47,303 bases of DNA from Candidatus Neomarinimicrobiota bacterium (GCA_016784545.1 JADHUM010000029.1:1-47303); one strand, 5' to 3'. Positions 35,108-43,837 are shown, numbered from the stretch's first letter. Program-made: numbers and translations. Notes: generated by a model not told the origin, from the letters alone.

Positions 35108-35669
35108 TCATGTCACCGATAATCATTAGATGGGGTGATGAAACCACAGAAACAACGAAATGGTCGTTTGCATCCCGGCGATTCACAAATTCAGCTTGAG
35201 TCATGCTGTGAACATTGATCTCTCTGCCCACTTTGTTTTTGACCTCCATAAGCCTTTTACTTAAAAAGCGTAAGCCGACATCACCAATGACGAAAAGATC
35301 GATATCACTTTTGGGTCCAGCCGTATCTTTTGCAATAGAGCCAAAAACAAAGGCTATCTGGATCTCTGGAATATCCAGGACTGAAACAAAAAGATCTACC
35401 AAACCAACGGTTTTCATCACGAGTGAATGTATCTCGGGAAAAATGGCGCTTTGTCTATTGGCGCTATAATACGTGCGATTACCGTCAGTACGTTTGATCA
35501 TGAGGCCATGCTTGACAAGCTTCGTGGCCTCCTGTCTAACAGACCCGATGGAGAAACCTGATTGCCTCTCGATTTCCCGCAAGTGCATTTCTGGATGATC
35601 AAGCCCGAAGAAGAGCCTGAAAAGCTCTGCCCTGACACGGGATGATAATATTTCTACAAGTAAATTCAC
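35085..35669 (-). CDS. Winged-helix plus MNT-type minimal nucleotidyltransferase (antitoxin)
   Basis: The 194 residues fuse an N-terminal ArsR-like winged helix (about 1-72: LREIERQSGFSIGSVRQEATKLVKHGL, then the wing GNRTYYSAN) to a nucleotidyltransferase domain. Its motif GS-x10-DxD gives G110-S111 with D122 and D124 (SDIDLFVIG). MNT antitoxins of HEPN/MNT pairs use this motif to modify or mask the toxin. The DNA-binding half probably represses the pair through the palindromes at 35693-35719. It is the first gene of the pair; its end overlaps the toxin start, which couples the two. Confidence 0.8.
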   Translation of the reverse strand: MNLLVEILSSRVRAELFRLFFGLDHPEMHLREIERQSGFSIGSVRQEATKLVKHGLMIKRTDGNRTYYSANRQSAIFPEIHSLVMKTVGLVDLFVSVLDIPEIQIAFVFGSIAKDTAGPKSDIDLFVIGDVGLRFLSKRLMEVKNKVGREINVHSMTQAEFVNRRDANDHFVVSVVSSPHLMIIGDMNELASLV

Positions 35670-35692
35670 AAGACCTTTTGTTTGGCTATAGT

Positions 35693-35719
35693 ATACAATT
35701 GTATGGTATTAACATACAA
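35693..35719. promoter_or_regulatory. Operator-like triple half-site upstream of the HEPN/MNT pair
   Basis: ATACAA, TTGTATG and CATACAA occur in succession. The first two form the perfect palindrome ATACAATTGTAT (35693-35704); the second and third form TTGTATG-N7-CATACAA (35699-35719). They lie 24-50 bp before the MNT start, where an autoregulatory winged-helix protein would bind. Confidence 0.65.
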
Positions 35720-35740
35720 ACATTTTTTACTTCCTTGTGA

Positions 35741-35815
35741 AGATTAACCTTACGAAGGTTTCCGTCTACGTCTTTCAGGCTACGCCGGACAAGTAAAACC
35801 TTCGTAAGGTTATGT
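35741..35815. repeat. 75-bp hairpin repeat, copy 2
   Basis: Same orientation as copy 1 and identical at 73 of 75 positions. Its two differences extend the perfect stem to 16 bp (AACCTTACGAAGGTTT with AAACCTTCGTAAGGTT). It lies upstream of the MNT gene and its operator, so the two copies bracket the whole toxin-antitoxin unit of about 1.1 kb. Confidence 0.9.
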
Positions 35816-35935
35816 TCTACAAGCTGTTTTGTCATCGTCAGCTCTGGCGACCCCGCTCCTTTACACGCTTTTTCCCTCGTATTCCCCTGCCCTGGTTCTT
35901 ATTATTGGCGAAACCTATAGAACTGGACCCATATC

Positions 35936-36271
35936 ATGATGATCAAAAATTCAACCAAGACAGAAGCTGTTCTCAATGAAATTGGCGCGCGCTTGACCCA
36001 GCAGCGTGGTCTGGCAAAACTCACCCAGGCGGGGTTGGCTGAAAAAGCTGGTGTTTCCAAGCGCACCGTTGAACGGATCGAGGCCGGGAACTCTATCCAA
36101 CTCTCCACCATGATCCAGGTATTGCGTGTGTTCAATCTGTTGGAGCCTTTTGGCCTGTCATTGACCGCAGAAAAACCCGAAATCCCGGCCGAAAAGAAGT
36201 CAAGGCCAGATAAGGCTAAAGAGACACCCCCAGTTGAGTCCTCAGACAAAAGTCATTCTTGGGGATATTAG
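35936..36271 (+). CDS. XRE-family HTH regulator, HipB-like, without a partner
   Basis: The 111 residues carry one XRE helix-turn-helix (about 15-70): IGARLTQQRGLAKLTQAGLAEKAGVSKRTVERIEAG and QLSTMIQVLRVFNLLEPFG, then a charged Pro/Lys-rich tail. This sequence type is common in HipB antitoxins located before hipA kinases, but no hipA follows; the next gene encodes a T9SS cargo protein. It may be an orphan antitoxin left by loss of hipA, or a free regulator. ATG at 35936 and 35939 are both possible starts. Confidence 0.75.
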   Translation: MMIKNSTKTEAVLNEIGARLTQQRGLAKLTQAGLAEKAGVSKRTVERIEAGNSIQLSTMIQVLRVFNLLEPFGLSLTAEKPEIPAEKKSRPDKAKETPPVESSDKSHSWGY

Positions 36272-36295
36272 TACAACATCTGTAGGGGGCTCCAA

Positions 36296-37414
36296 ATGGA
36301 CAAACATAGAACACATATAGTCATGTTTTCTGCATTACTCTTGTTCTTTTGTGTACAAGGATTGGGGTTTGAGGAGCGATCCACCTCTTTCCGTGATACA
36401 TCTGTCACGCTTAGTTGGACTCAGGGTCTAACAGTGGATACCAGTCTGGCTGGTTATCAAAGAGACTATTTCTTACAGTACTATATACCTCAAAATGATG
36501 GCTTTATTGAGTCAATTGAATTCAATTTTGCAGATCTGCCTATGTTTGAAGGGGTAATATTGGCAATCCAGATAGTGGTCCCAGAGTACACCAGTTGGCC
36601 GGAAATCCAGACAGGCGAAATAGCAGACTCCTGTATTGCAGGTCATCTCGGATACTATGATGAGTCCACGGGCTTTGAAGCATTTGGCTCTAATTGGGTC
36701 TGGGGTGGAATAAATGATGTAGATGGGGCTCTAGAAGATTATTCATATGATCCATTGGGTGGACAAATATGGCCTGATTCAGGGTTTGCTTCGTTGGCCA
36801 TTGACCCAAATGATGAAGACCAGGGACCCTATACTTTATTTATGGTCGCGGGTGATGAACCCCCTATTACTGCAAATGAACCATTCGCGGTCCTGGTCAA
36901 ACTTTCAGGATATGAGGGTGTTACAGATGTACAGGAGGAGACTCAGATAGCTTTCTCTGCGGTCCAGCTTCAAATGGAACCACAACCGGGTTTAAAATTT
37001 TATACCACAGAATCTTCTCCGACTGGGAGGTGTGGCCAGGACGACTGGGGCTGGCATATCAGAAATTTTGTCTGGGACTGGAATGTTAATGTTCACTACT
37101 ATGGAGAGCTGGGTATTAATCCTCCAGGGCTTCCCTCAACGCCCAAAATAGTTTCTGCTTACCCCAACCCCTTCAATCCATCAACAACAATTGAATATGA
37201 AATACCAGAGCAGTTGGAGGTTTCACTGATCGTCTACGACGTATCGGGTAGAGAAGTGCAGACGCTTGTCTCGGCATCACAGGAGGCAGGTCGTCATAGT
37301 GTCACCTGGGATGGAACAAACCAACATGGTCATCAGGCGGCTGGAGGTATGTACTTTGTAAGATTCCAGGCTGGAGAGTTTAAGCGTGTCATTAAGGTGG
37401 TTTATTTGCGATGA
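36296..37414 (+). CDS. T9SS cargo protein of unknown N-terminal fold
   Basis: The 372 residues begin with a signal peptide ending around VQGLGF. The middle (about 25-270) is beta-rich and acidic with no family I recognise. The C-terminus is a type A T9SS sorting domain: YPNPFNPSTTIEYEIP, VYDVSGREVQTLV, WDGTNQHG and GMYFVRFQAGEFKRV, ending KVVYLR. This is the second protein with such a tail in the window and supports a working T9SS. GGGGGCTCC lies before the ATG. Confidence 0.78.
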   Translation: MDKHRTHIVMFSALLLFFCVQGLGFEERSTSFRDTSVTLSWTQGLTVDTSLAGYQRDYFLQYYIPQNDGFIESIEFNFADLPMFEGVILAIQIVVPEYTSWPEIQTGEIADSCIAGHLGYYDESTGFEAFGSNWVWGGINDVDGALEDYSYDPLGGQIWPDSGFASLAIDPNDEDQGPYTLFMVAGDEPPITANEPFAVLVKLSGYEGVTDVQEETQIAFSAVQLQMEPQPGLKFYTTESSPTGRCGQDDWGWHIRNFVWDWNVNVHYYGELGINPPGLPSTPKIVSAYPNPFNPSTTIEYEIPEQLEVSLIVYDVSGREVQTLVSASQEAGRHSVTWDGTNQHGHQAAGGMYFVRFQAGEFKRVIKVVYLR

Positions 37415-37485
37415 ACAGAGTGCTGAGAAGAGCAAAGCAAAAATGGGCTGATAAATGAAAGAGTAAGCAGGCAGGAGAAAACGAC

Positions 37486-37827
37486 ATGAACGATTCCAAC
37501 GATCCAACATTTCCAATCAGGGAAAAAGCAGCGCCATTTGAAAATGTCGTTACCGGCACTTCATGTAATCAAAGCTCCTTCAAAACAAAGCGTGGAGCGT
37601 TTTTCTTTGCTGGTCCTGGAGCTAAAGGCGTCGGCTTTAAAGCCATGTTCAAGCTAAAGGGATCAATGCCACAAGCCCAAACATTGGCCAGGGAGAATCC
37701 CCATCATTTTGAAGTCGGATCAACTGGTTGGGTAACCACCAGATTTTCCGCAGAAGAACCCCTCCCAAAACCGATTTGGGAGAAATGGCTTGATGAATCT
37801 TATCTGATTACGGAGAAAAAAATCTAA
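37486..37827 (+). CDS. YjbR-like small protein
   Basis: The 113 residues show a divergent MmcQ/YjbR pattern: TSCNQSSFKTKRGAFFFAG near the start, then VGFKAMFKLKGSMPQAQ, FEVGSTGWVTTRF and a helix ending KWLDESYLI. AGGAG precedes the ATG. It differs from the copy at 4788-5144, lacking the MNKDHWNT signature, and may belong to a sister family. Function unknown. It converges on the glycan gene cluster. Confidence 0.6.
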   Translation: MNDSNDPTFPIREKAAPFENVVTGTSCNQSSFKTKRGAFFFAGPGAKGVGFKAMFKLKGSMPQAQTLARENPHHFEVGSTGWVTTRFSAEEPLPKPIWEKWLDESYLITEKKI

Positions 37828-37871
37828 GTCGAGGATGACCAAGAGTGAAAGCAACTGAAAAGCAGGCTGGC

Positions 37872-38837
37872 TTATTCTGTTTTCCGGGGTTTTCTGGATT
37901 GCTTGAGACCCCTGACACTCTCAGCCTGAAGCATATAGCGCATCATCCGAAAAGCCACAAATTCCGGACTGAATAAGCGAATGCCCCGTGCCAGGAACAA
38001 GACAGGTCCGGTAAAAAGAAGATTCATAAATGCCCTGTAGAGCGGTGATGCATCTGGAAAGCCCTTCATTTTTACGAAACGACTGGGTAGAACCGGATAA
38101 AGCTCCGGATAGGCTTCCAAAAGCTTGGGTATACCCTCCCTGCCAAAATCATACTTTAACTTCAAGCTCTGGCGTAGAGAATGGTGAATACAATATGCTA
38201 CCGCTTCTGGTTCATAATGAATCTGGTTTTGCGATTGAGTGCTAATTCTGTGAGCGATATCGATATCTTCTGCTTCAGGGTGGTCTATATGTTCTGCATA
38301 ACCGTCACAGGCTTCGAATGTCTTTTTTCTGATTGAAAAATTTGCCGTATTTACATAGCGCAGGGGTGGTGATGAATGCGATCCTGTCTGGGCTGCCCAG
38401 CGACGGGTACTGCGATAATCACCATCCAGAAATCGAAACCAGCGATTCTTTTTTACAAAAGCCGGTAGATAGATTTCACCCATAACAGCAGCAGTTAGTT
38501 GGCTCTCATAAGCTTCGAGGTGGCGGTACAAGAGTTCCGGGGAAACTTCCAGGGAACTCTCCAGAAAAAGGATGATCTCATTGTCGGCAGCGGCCACACC
38601 AAAGTTACGACCCCTGGCTCGATTTGTGGAGATGTCTACGGCAACAAACTTCAAATCAAATGAGAATTGATAGTCCTTTAAAACAGCTTCAACTTTTTCA
38701 GTTAAGCCCTGTAAAACCATGATGACCTCAAACTCAACATCCTGGTGTTCGAGACGCTCACACCCCGTGAGAACCCGGACACAGGCACCTGGATCTGCAT
38801 TGGCGAAAATCACAATACTTACTCTAGGCCAGGTCAC
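37872..38837 (-). CDS. GT2-like glycosyltransferase, divergent
   Basis: The 321 residues start with the GT2-type strand VSIVIFANADPGACV and contain RARGRNFGVAAADNEIILFLESS (about 75-97), where a GT-A enzyme usually has D-x-D; here it reads E-S-S. The later EAEDIDIAHR matches the ED acceptor-base motif. The missing aspartates mean it may not bind a metal in the usual way. A C-terminal hydrophobic stretch (about 265-290) may touch the membrane. It is the last gene of the minus-strand glycan operon; its start overlaps the GT4-like gene by 14 bp. Confidence 0.75.
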   Translation of the reverse strand: MTWPRVSIVIFANADPGACVRVLTGCERLEHQDVEFEVIMVLQGLTEKVEAVLKDYQFSFDLKFVAVDISTNRARGRNFGVAAADNEIILFLESSLEVSPELLYRHLEAYESQLTAAVMGEIYLPAFVKKNRWFRFLDGDYRSTRRWAAQTGSHSSPPLRYVNTANFSIRKKTFEACDGYAEHIDHPEAEDIDIAHRISTQSQNQIHYEPEAVAYCIHHSLRQSLKLKYDFGREGIPKLLEAYPELYPVLPSRFVKMKGFPDASPLYRAFMNLLFTGPVLFLARGIRLFSPEFVAFRMMRYMLQAESVRGLKQSRKPRKTE

Positions 38838-39933
38838 GAGGTAACTCCTTTGTCCATCCCTGTTTCAGATAAATACCATAGACTGAGCGCATGACAGCTT
38901 CAACACTGTGGGTCTTTTCTACCCATGCTCTCCCTGCCTTTTTCTTTTGCACAACCAACTCCTTATCTGAGGTCAATTTCACCAGATCTTCGTAGAGTGA
39001 ATCCTTGTGGACATTCACGAAGGGGTGTTCTCCCAGAAAGGTTTCATATTCTGGTAGGAGGTTGGTGCAACAGGCCAGGCCCATGGAAAAAGACTCCACG
39101 GAATTCATGCCATAGCCCCAGCCCCCCAGGTTGGCAACCTGGTCAATATAGATGTCGCACTCTGCCTTCTTTTTGAGGGTCACTTCATGGGGCTCATTTT
39201 CAATCAACACAAACTTCACCCCGTGACTTTTTTCCAGTTTTTGACAGGCCTCAATAATGATATCTGAGCCTTTCCAGTAACGGTCACGGGTCGCATGACA
39301 AATTTTCAGGGGTTCGTTGAGCTCATATCGGGGGGCATGATTTTTTACTTCGAAGGGTAGAAACACATATTCCATATTGGGGTGTTTCTGCATGAGATCC
39401 AGTTCGCTTGAGGTGTTGATGTCCACCAGTTTGTCGATCCAGGGGAACACGCCACGGGTGCGCATGTCCACACCATGATAATTGGCGATGATGTGCTTGC
39501 CCTGCTGTTTTAACTCATCAAAAGGCCAGGCTGAGGTCCTGAGAAAACCGTGTCCGCCCTCAAGATGATAGATATCATAATCAAGAAGACCGTGTGCCTT
39601 AAAAAACTTCTTCAACAGGGGTTTCCACAGCTGATCACGCATGCTGAAAAAGAGGGCTCTCTGAAAGGAGGGCTTCCATTCCGGCGGATAGCCCTGAGCA
39701 TCCTCATAAAGCTTACTCTCGTCGCTTATAAGGCTTTTTGTCTTTTTAAAAATTTCTGTTTTGGGCAGAAGTGGCAGATCCAGACAAATGTCTTCAGGAA
39801 AACCTTCTGCCGTGGGAAAGAGGGTCACAAAATTGGCCTGATTCCCCAGTTTTCGATGGGCATCCACAAAGAGCTGGAGCGTCCCTGAGGTATTTTCAGG
39901 GCGCAGATATAATATTTTTAGCGGGCGTCCCAT
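38824..39933 (-). CDS. GT4-like (GT-B) glycosyltransferase
   Basis: The 369 residues have a GT-B outline: an N-terminal domain starting PLKILYLRPENTSGTLQLF and a C-terminal domain with KICHATRDRYWKGSDIIIEA (the GT4 'K-G' stretch) and GYGMNSVESFSMGLACC, corresponding to the E-x7-E donor-binding region. It probably transfers one sugar during surface polysaccharide or LPS assembly; donor and acceptor cannot be read. It overlaps both neighbours by about 15 bp, showing coupled translation in the operon. Confidence 0.8.
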   Translation of the reverse strand: MGRPLKILYLRPENTSGTLQLFVDAHRKLGNQANFVTLFPTAEGFPEDICLDLPLLPKTEIFKKTKSLISDESKLYEDAQGYPPEWKPSFQRALFFSMRDQLWKPLLKKFFKAHGLLDYDIYHLEGGHGFLRTSAWPFDELKQQGKHIIANYHGVDMRTRGVFPWIDKLVDINTSSELDLMQKHPNMEYVFLPFEVKNHAPRYELNEPLKICHATRDRYWKGSDIIIEACQKLEKSHGVKFVLIENEPHEVTLKKKAECDIYIDQVANLGGWGYGMNSVESFSMGLACCTNLLPEYETFLGEHPFVNVHKDSLYEDLVKLTSDKELVVQKKKAGRAWVEKTHSVEAVMRSVYGIYLKQGWTKELPRDLA

Positions 39934-40802
39934 GCGTTCCTCATGATCAAATGCAGATACAGACGATACTGTGTCCGGGTCAGTTTTAAATTTTGCTCGA
40001 TTCGTCTCTTGAACTGTCTTTCCATGCTTTTAGGGAGATCAATTAGTTTTAATAACGACCAGATAAAGGGGTAGAGTAAAATGGTCTTATTTAGCTCGGG
40101 GTGTTTCTTCAAGAGGGCAGGCAAACCCACCTTGCCATACTCCTGCAGCCGGGCTCGGATGCGGATATGACTTTCCAGCTTGACCCGCTCCAAAGGCAGG
40201 TTGTCCACGATAATCCGGGAAGAATAGCCCTGTTGGTCCAGTCGGTAAGCCAAATCTAATTCATGACCTCCATAGTGATTCATGTTTTCATCAAAACCAC
40301 CAAGTTTCGAAAACACCTCTTTTTTAAGAATGGCCGCTGTAAACACAGTGTTTTTCACGCGAAGTTTTCCGGCCTTTGCATGGAGCCGCCCACTTTGGTT
40401 TGCCAAAAAAACCTGAAAGTGATCGCCTTTGATATCTGCCGCCTTTTTCACCAGGTGCTGAGCTACGTCGAAGCGATGATTCTTGATAAAGTCCGCGACC
40501 TGAGAGATATAGTTTTCCGGTAGTTTCAAGAAAACAGAGAGCAGGACAAGAAACTCGCCGCGGGCTTGCTTAACTCCGGCATTTCTTGCGCTGGCAGCAC
40601 CTCTCTGGGTTTCGTTTCTATAAAGTTTAAAATTGTCCGGAGCCCTGGAGATCAGCTCAAGTGGTTTAGGTGAGCAATCATCAACAACGATAACTTCCCA
40701 ATTATCCCCAGGTGCATTTGCCAGGAGCTCAGATAGAATTCTATCCAGGTTATCCTGGTCCTCATAAACTGGTAGAACAACGGAGATGTCTATCTGGGCC
40801 AT
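39918..40802 (-). CDS. GT2-family glycosyltransferase
   Basis: The 294 residues open with ISVVLPVYEDQDNLDRILSEL and VIVVDDCSPKPLELI, the canonical GT2 nucleotide-sugar-binding start with DD. RGAASARNAGVKQARGEFLVLL follows; the usual DxD is changed to S-V-F-L. GGFDENMNHYGGHELDLAYRL provides the acceptor-side E-D motif. This is a regular GT2, with soluble or peripheral location. It starts 3 bp after the flippase stop and overlaps the GT4-like gene. Confidence 0.85.
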   Translation of the reverse strand: MAQIDISVVLPVYEDQDNLDRILSELLANAPGDNWEVIVVDDCSPKPLELISRAPDNFKLYRNETQRGAASARNAGVKQARGEFLVLLSVFLKLPENYISQVADFIKNHRFDVAQHLVKKAADIKGDHFQVFLANQSGRLHAKAGKLRVKNTVFTAAILKKEVFSKLGGFDENMNHYGGHELDLAYRLDQQGYSSRIIVDNLPLERVKLESHIRIRARLQEYGKVGLPALLKKHPELNKTILLYPFIWSLLKLIDLPKSMERQFKRRIEQNLKLTRTQYRLYLHLIMRNAWDAR

Positions 40803-40805
40803 GAA

Positions 40806-42281
40806 TCACCCTGGTTTTCTTGAAATCAATTGTCTGGCTGCCGTTTTTATTTGTGAAAGCTCCAGGACCCCCACTATTGGTAACAGGGGAAAATATGCCA
40901 GCACGACGACAAAGGAGATGAGCAGGGCCTGGCCCGGAATTAGTTGGGGTAAAAAGAAAAGCACAGCCACCAACAGGGCCAGCTTGATCAGTTTTGTGCC
41001 TTCATATGGAATGGGATAGAACCTTTTTGAAACAAACCAGAGCAGGAAGGATTGTCCCATATAGGATGCCAGCGCTGCGATTCCTGCGGCCATAAAACTA
41101 AAGTTAAAGACACCCATGAGGATCAGGTTGGTAGACAGGTTTATCACCATACCGGTCCCTGTAAAAAGGGGGGCCAGATAGGTTTTCTTTTTGAGATACA
41201 TGCCCACAACCAGATTGACATAGACCCCCTGAAACAGATAAGCCAGCAGGATCAATGGAACAATTTTGAGACCATCTGCAAACTGTGGGGTTATAATTGC
41301 CCTTCCGTTAAAATCCATGGTCAACACTGATGGAGCCAGCAGGGAGACCAATAGAAAAACAAAGGAGCCCACAACCACAAAGAGGGTCAATATTCTGGCA
41401 AAGGTTTCTCTGGCATTTTCCTGGTCAGACAGGGACAGAAAGAAGGGGTGCCAGGCAAAACGAAAGGCTGTTACCATGAGAGCCATGATCATACCTATCT
41501 TGTAACCTGCACTATAAATTCCCACGGTGGCCTGATCAAAAAAGTGTTTGATGAGAAAGCGATCTCCCAGGGCGACCACCATAGCAAACAGAACGGCCGG
41601 AACTGTTGGCAGGCCAAACTTCAAAAGATCCTTCCAAAGTCGTGTATTCCAGGTGATGTGGAGGTTTTTAAAAATGGCTGGAGAAGCAAAAAGCAGTTTG
41701 ACCAGTGAGCTTGAGATATTGGCCACCAGAACACCCTTTAGGCCCCATCCCCAAAAGCCCACCAGTAAGACATTCAAGCCCAGGTTTACCACCACCTCAG
41801 AAAAAATGATACTCACATAGCGCAGGGGTTTTTGAATGCTTCGGTAATACAGAATTGGCATAAAGGACAGGCCGTCGAGCATGAGAATGATAAAGGCCAA
41901 TGCAAAAACGTTGGTGGCTGGGTCATCACCCAGAAGGAGGCTGGCAAGCGGTACTTCTGCGAGGAAAAGAGCTGCTGTTATAAGTGCTGTAGTGGCCAGT
42001 ATACTGAGGTAAACAACGCTGAAGATTTCCTGTCGGCGCTGCTGGTCTTTCTCTGGAATAAAAAAGCGCATAAAAGAGGCATCGAGGCCATACATATAAA
42101 CCACATTCATCAGAGCCAGGAAGGGGTAGATCAGATTGAGGGCTCCATATTCCACAGGAGTCATCATGTTGATGTAGAGTGGCAGGAGTAAAAATGTGAT
42201 GGCTCTGTTGAAAATGTTTCCCAAACCGTAAACCAGGGTATTCCCAGCCATTTTCTTTATGTTTGCACCAACCGAACTCAT
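40806..42281 (-). CDS. Wzx-type oligosaccharide flippase (MOP superfamily)
   Basis: The 491-residue protein has about 14 hydrophobic spans and starts with KKMAGNTLVYGLGNIFNRAITFLLLPLY, the usual first helix of polysaccharide flippases. These move lipid-linked sugar units across the inner membrane. I take the ATG at 42281, which overlaps the upstream TGA as ATGA, rather than the one at 42296. It lies between glycosyltransferase genes, consistent with a role in exporting the glycan they make. No wzy polymerase is recognised in the window. Confidence 0.88.
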   Translation of the reverse strand: MSSVGANIKKMAGNTLVYGLGNIFNRAITFLLLPLYINMMTPVEYGALNLIYPFLALMNVVYMYGLDASFMRFFIPEKDQQRRQEIFSVVYLSILATTALITAALFLAEVPLASLLLGDDPATNVFALAFIILMLDGLSFMPILYYRSIQKPLRYVSIIFSEVVVNLGLNVLLVGFWGWGLKGVLVANISSSLVKLLFASPAIFKNLHITWNTRLWKDLLKFGLPTVPAVLFAMVVALGDRFLIKHFFDQATVGIYSAGYKIGMIMALMVTAFRFAWHPFFLSLSDQENARETFARILTLFVVVGSFVFLLVSLLAPSVLTMDFNGRAIITPQFADGLKIVPLILLAYLFQGVYVNLVVGMYLKKKTYLAPLFTGTGMVINLSTNLILMGVFNFSFMAAGIAALASYMGQSFLLWFVSKRFYPIPYEGTKLIKLALLVAVLFFLPQLIPGQALLISFVVVLAYFPLLPIVGVLELSQIKTAARQLISRKPG

Positions 42282-43837
42282 TCTACTGGACCCCAAACTT
42301 CAAACAGGGGGCGATACTCAAGAAAATCGACGGGATAGTAGGTCAGCATGTTGAGTTTTTTGAGAAACAACGGTTCTGACTCGGCTTCAAAGCTCATTTT
42401 TAATTCATAGTTTCTTGACGTACACAATGAATCAAACCGGGCAGCCATTTCTCTTGAATTTTCAAAACGAACAGAGGTGCCTTCAAACCAGAATCGATTC
42501 ACAACGGCCCAGTCGTGACCTGTTGACCAGGTTTCTGGAAATTCGAGTGACTTAATTTTGCGTCCGGAATAACGCTTGGACGCCCAGACATCCCAGCCGG
42601 CTCTAAGCCAATCCGGGTTTTGCCCGGCATAGTAGGGTTGGGTAATAATTTTATCTTCCGGGCCTGCCATGTGATCACCAGCCCAGCGGAAGGCCTGCTG
42701 CATCACGACCTTGTCTTGAAAGTGTCCATGGGCATGGAGCAGAGTACGGACAAACATGGGTGAAAAAAGAATGGTCCCCATGAGCACAAAGGCTACAACA
42801 GTTACTCTCGGGGAGACACCGCTAGACAGCAATGAATTTCGCAGTGCGTAAAAAGCCCTGACGATACCCTCGGCACCAATGAGAAACATGGCTGGCATAA
42901 TGGGCATGAGCAAACGTGGCTTGACGCCAAAATAGACAACTGAAAGTGAACCCAGAACCACCCACGGCATGAGCAGCCAAAATACATCTCGCCTTCTTTC
43001 TTTCCACAGCCCTATGATTGCCAGAACACCAAACATGGCCAGCAGGGGTGAGAAGAAGTCCCAGGTGAATAACATGCGGTAAACGATACGAAGAATGTTC
43101 TTCAGGTAGACAAAAACACTAAAGACAAACTGCTCGCTATAGTCGAGTTGGCCATATCCGATTTGAAAAGGATTTCCAAAATGAGAGTAGTTGGTTATGA
43201 GTTGAATGGAAATGCCTGCCAGAAAACCAAAGAATCCGAGAAGCCAAAAAGAGGGATAGAGGTGAAAAGCCCAGATTCGTCGATCACCGACCAGATAAAC
43301 AAGAAACAGGGGTAAGAAGAAAACATAGTTCCACCTGAACACAAAAGCCAGGCCCAGCATAAAGAAGGACAGAAACAGATCCCTGGGACTCTGGGTATCC
43401 AGAAAGAGCAACATAAGATAAATCGCTCCCAGGAGCATGGCCAGTGACCCTGGATCTGAGGCAGAATTAATACTGTGTATAAAAGGGCTTTCGGCCAGGG
43501 AGAGTAAAATGGCAGCAATAAGTCCTGTGGCTGGATTGAATATTCGCTTGCCCAATAAATAGGTAAAAGCCACGGCCATAAAAATAAAGAACACGCCATG
43601 CCAAAATGCGCCCGATTCCGTGGAACCACCCAGGCTTTTGGTGACCTGCATGAAGGGTATCAGGGTCAGGCTGGTGCCAATGGGCCAAATGGGAGTTTTT
43701 CCGTCGATGAGATATTTGCCCTTCTCCAGAATGCTTTCCGCTCCTGAAAAATAGGCAACGGGATCTCCATTATAGAGATAAGGACCTTGAAAGTGTAGAC
43801 GCGGGAGTACCGTTATCAAAAACAGTACAAACAGCAC
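42278..43837 (-). CDS. GT39-like membrane glycosyltransferase
   Basis: The protein has about 519 residues: 11-12 hydrophobic spans followed by a soluble C-terminal domain (from about 390). The first external loop has YNGDPVAYFSGAESIL, the acidic motif of GT39/ArnT-type enzymes that use polyprenyl-phosphate sugars. It may add a sugar to lipid-linked glycan or protein in the periplasm. The start is uncertain: the track begins at a GTG (43837), but a basic stretch (KPFTRKQHYL) lies in frame before it with no ATG, GTG or TTG. The true start may be an unusual codon upstream (ATA 43870 or CTG 43876). No clear ribosome binding site is seen. Confidence 0.78.
   Translation of the reverse strand: MLFVLFLITVLPRLHFQGPYLYNGDPVAYFSGAESILEKGKYLIDGKTPIWPIGTSLTLIPFMQVTKSLGGSTESGAFWHGVFFIFMAVAFTYLLGKRIFNPATGLIAAILLSLAESPFIHSINSASDPGSLAMLLGAIYLMLLFLDTQSPRDLFLSFFMLGLAFVFRWNYVFFLPLFLVYLVGDRRIWAFHLYPSFWLLGFFGFLAGISIQLITNYSHFGNPFQIGYGQLDYSEQFVFSVFVYLKNILRIVYRMLFTWDFFSPLLAMFGVLAIIGLWKERRRDVFWLLMPWVVLGSLSVVYFGVKPRLLMPIMPAMFLIGAEGIVRAFYALRNSLLSSGVSPRVTVVAFVLMGTILFSPMFVRTLLHAHGHFQDKVVMQQAFRWAGDHMAGPEDKIITQPYYAGQNPDWLRAGWDVWASKRYSGRKIKSLEFPETWSTGHDWAVVNRFWFEGTSVRFENSREMAARFDSLCTSRNYELKMSFEAESEPLFLKKLNMLTYYPVDFLEYRPLFEVWGPVE

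Noticed and set aside
34575-35815. CRISPR array
   Set aside because: There are only two copies, they are 75 bp each with about 1.1 kb between them, and the intervening DNA codes for proteins.
41052-42191. Plus-strand ORFs over the flippase gene
   Set aside because: The minus strand has a continuous membrane transporter frame; the plus-strand ORFs are overlapping shadows.
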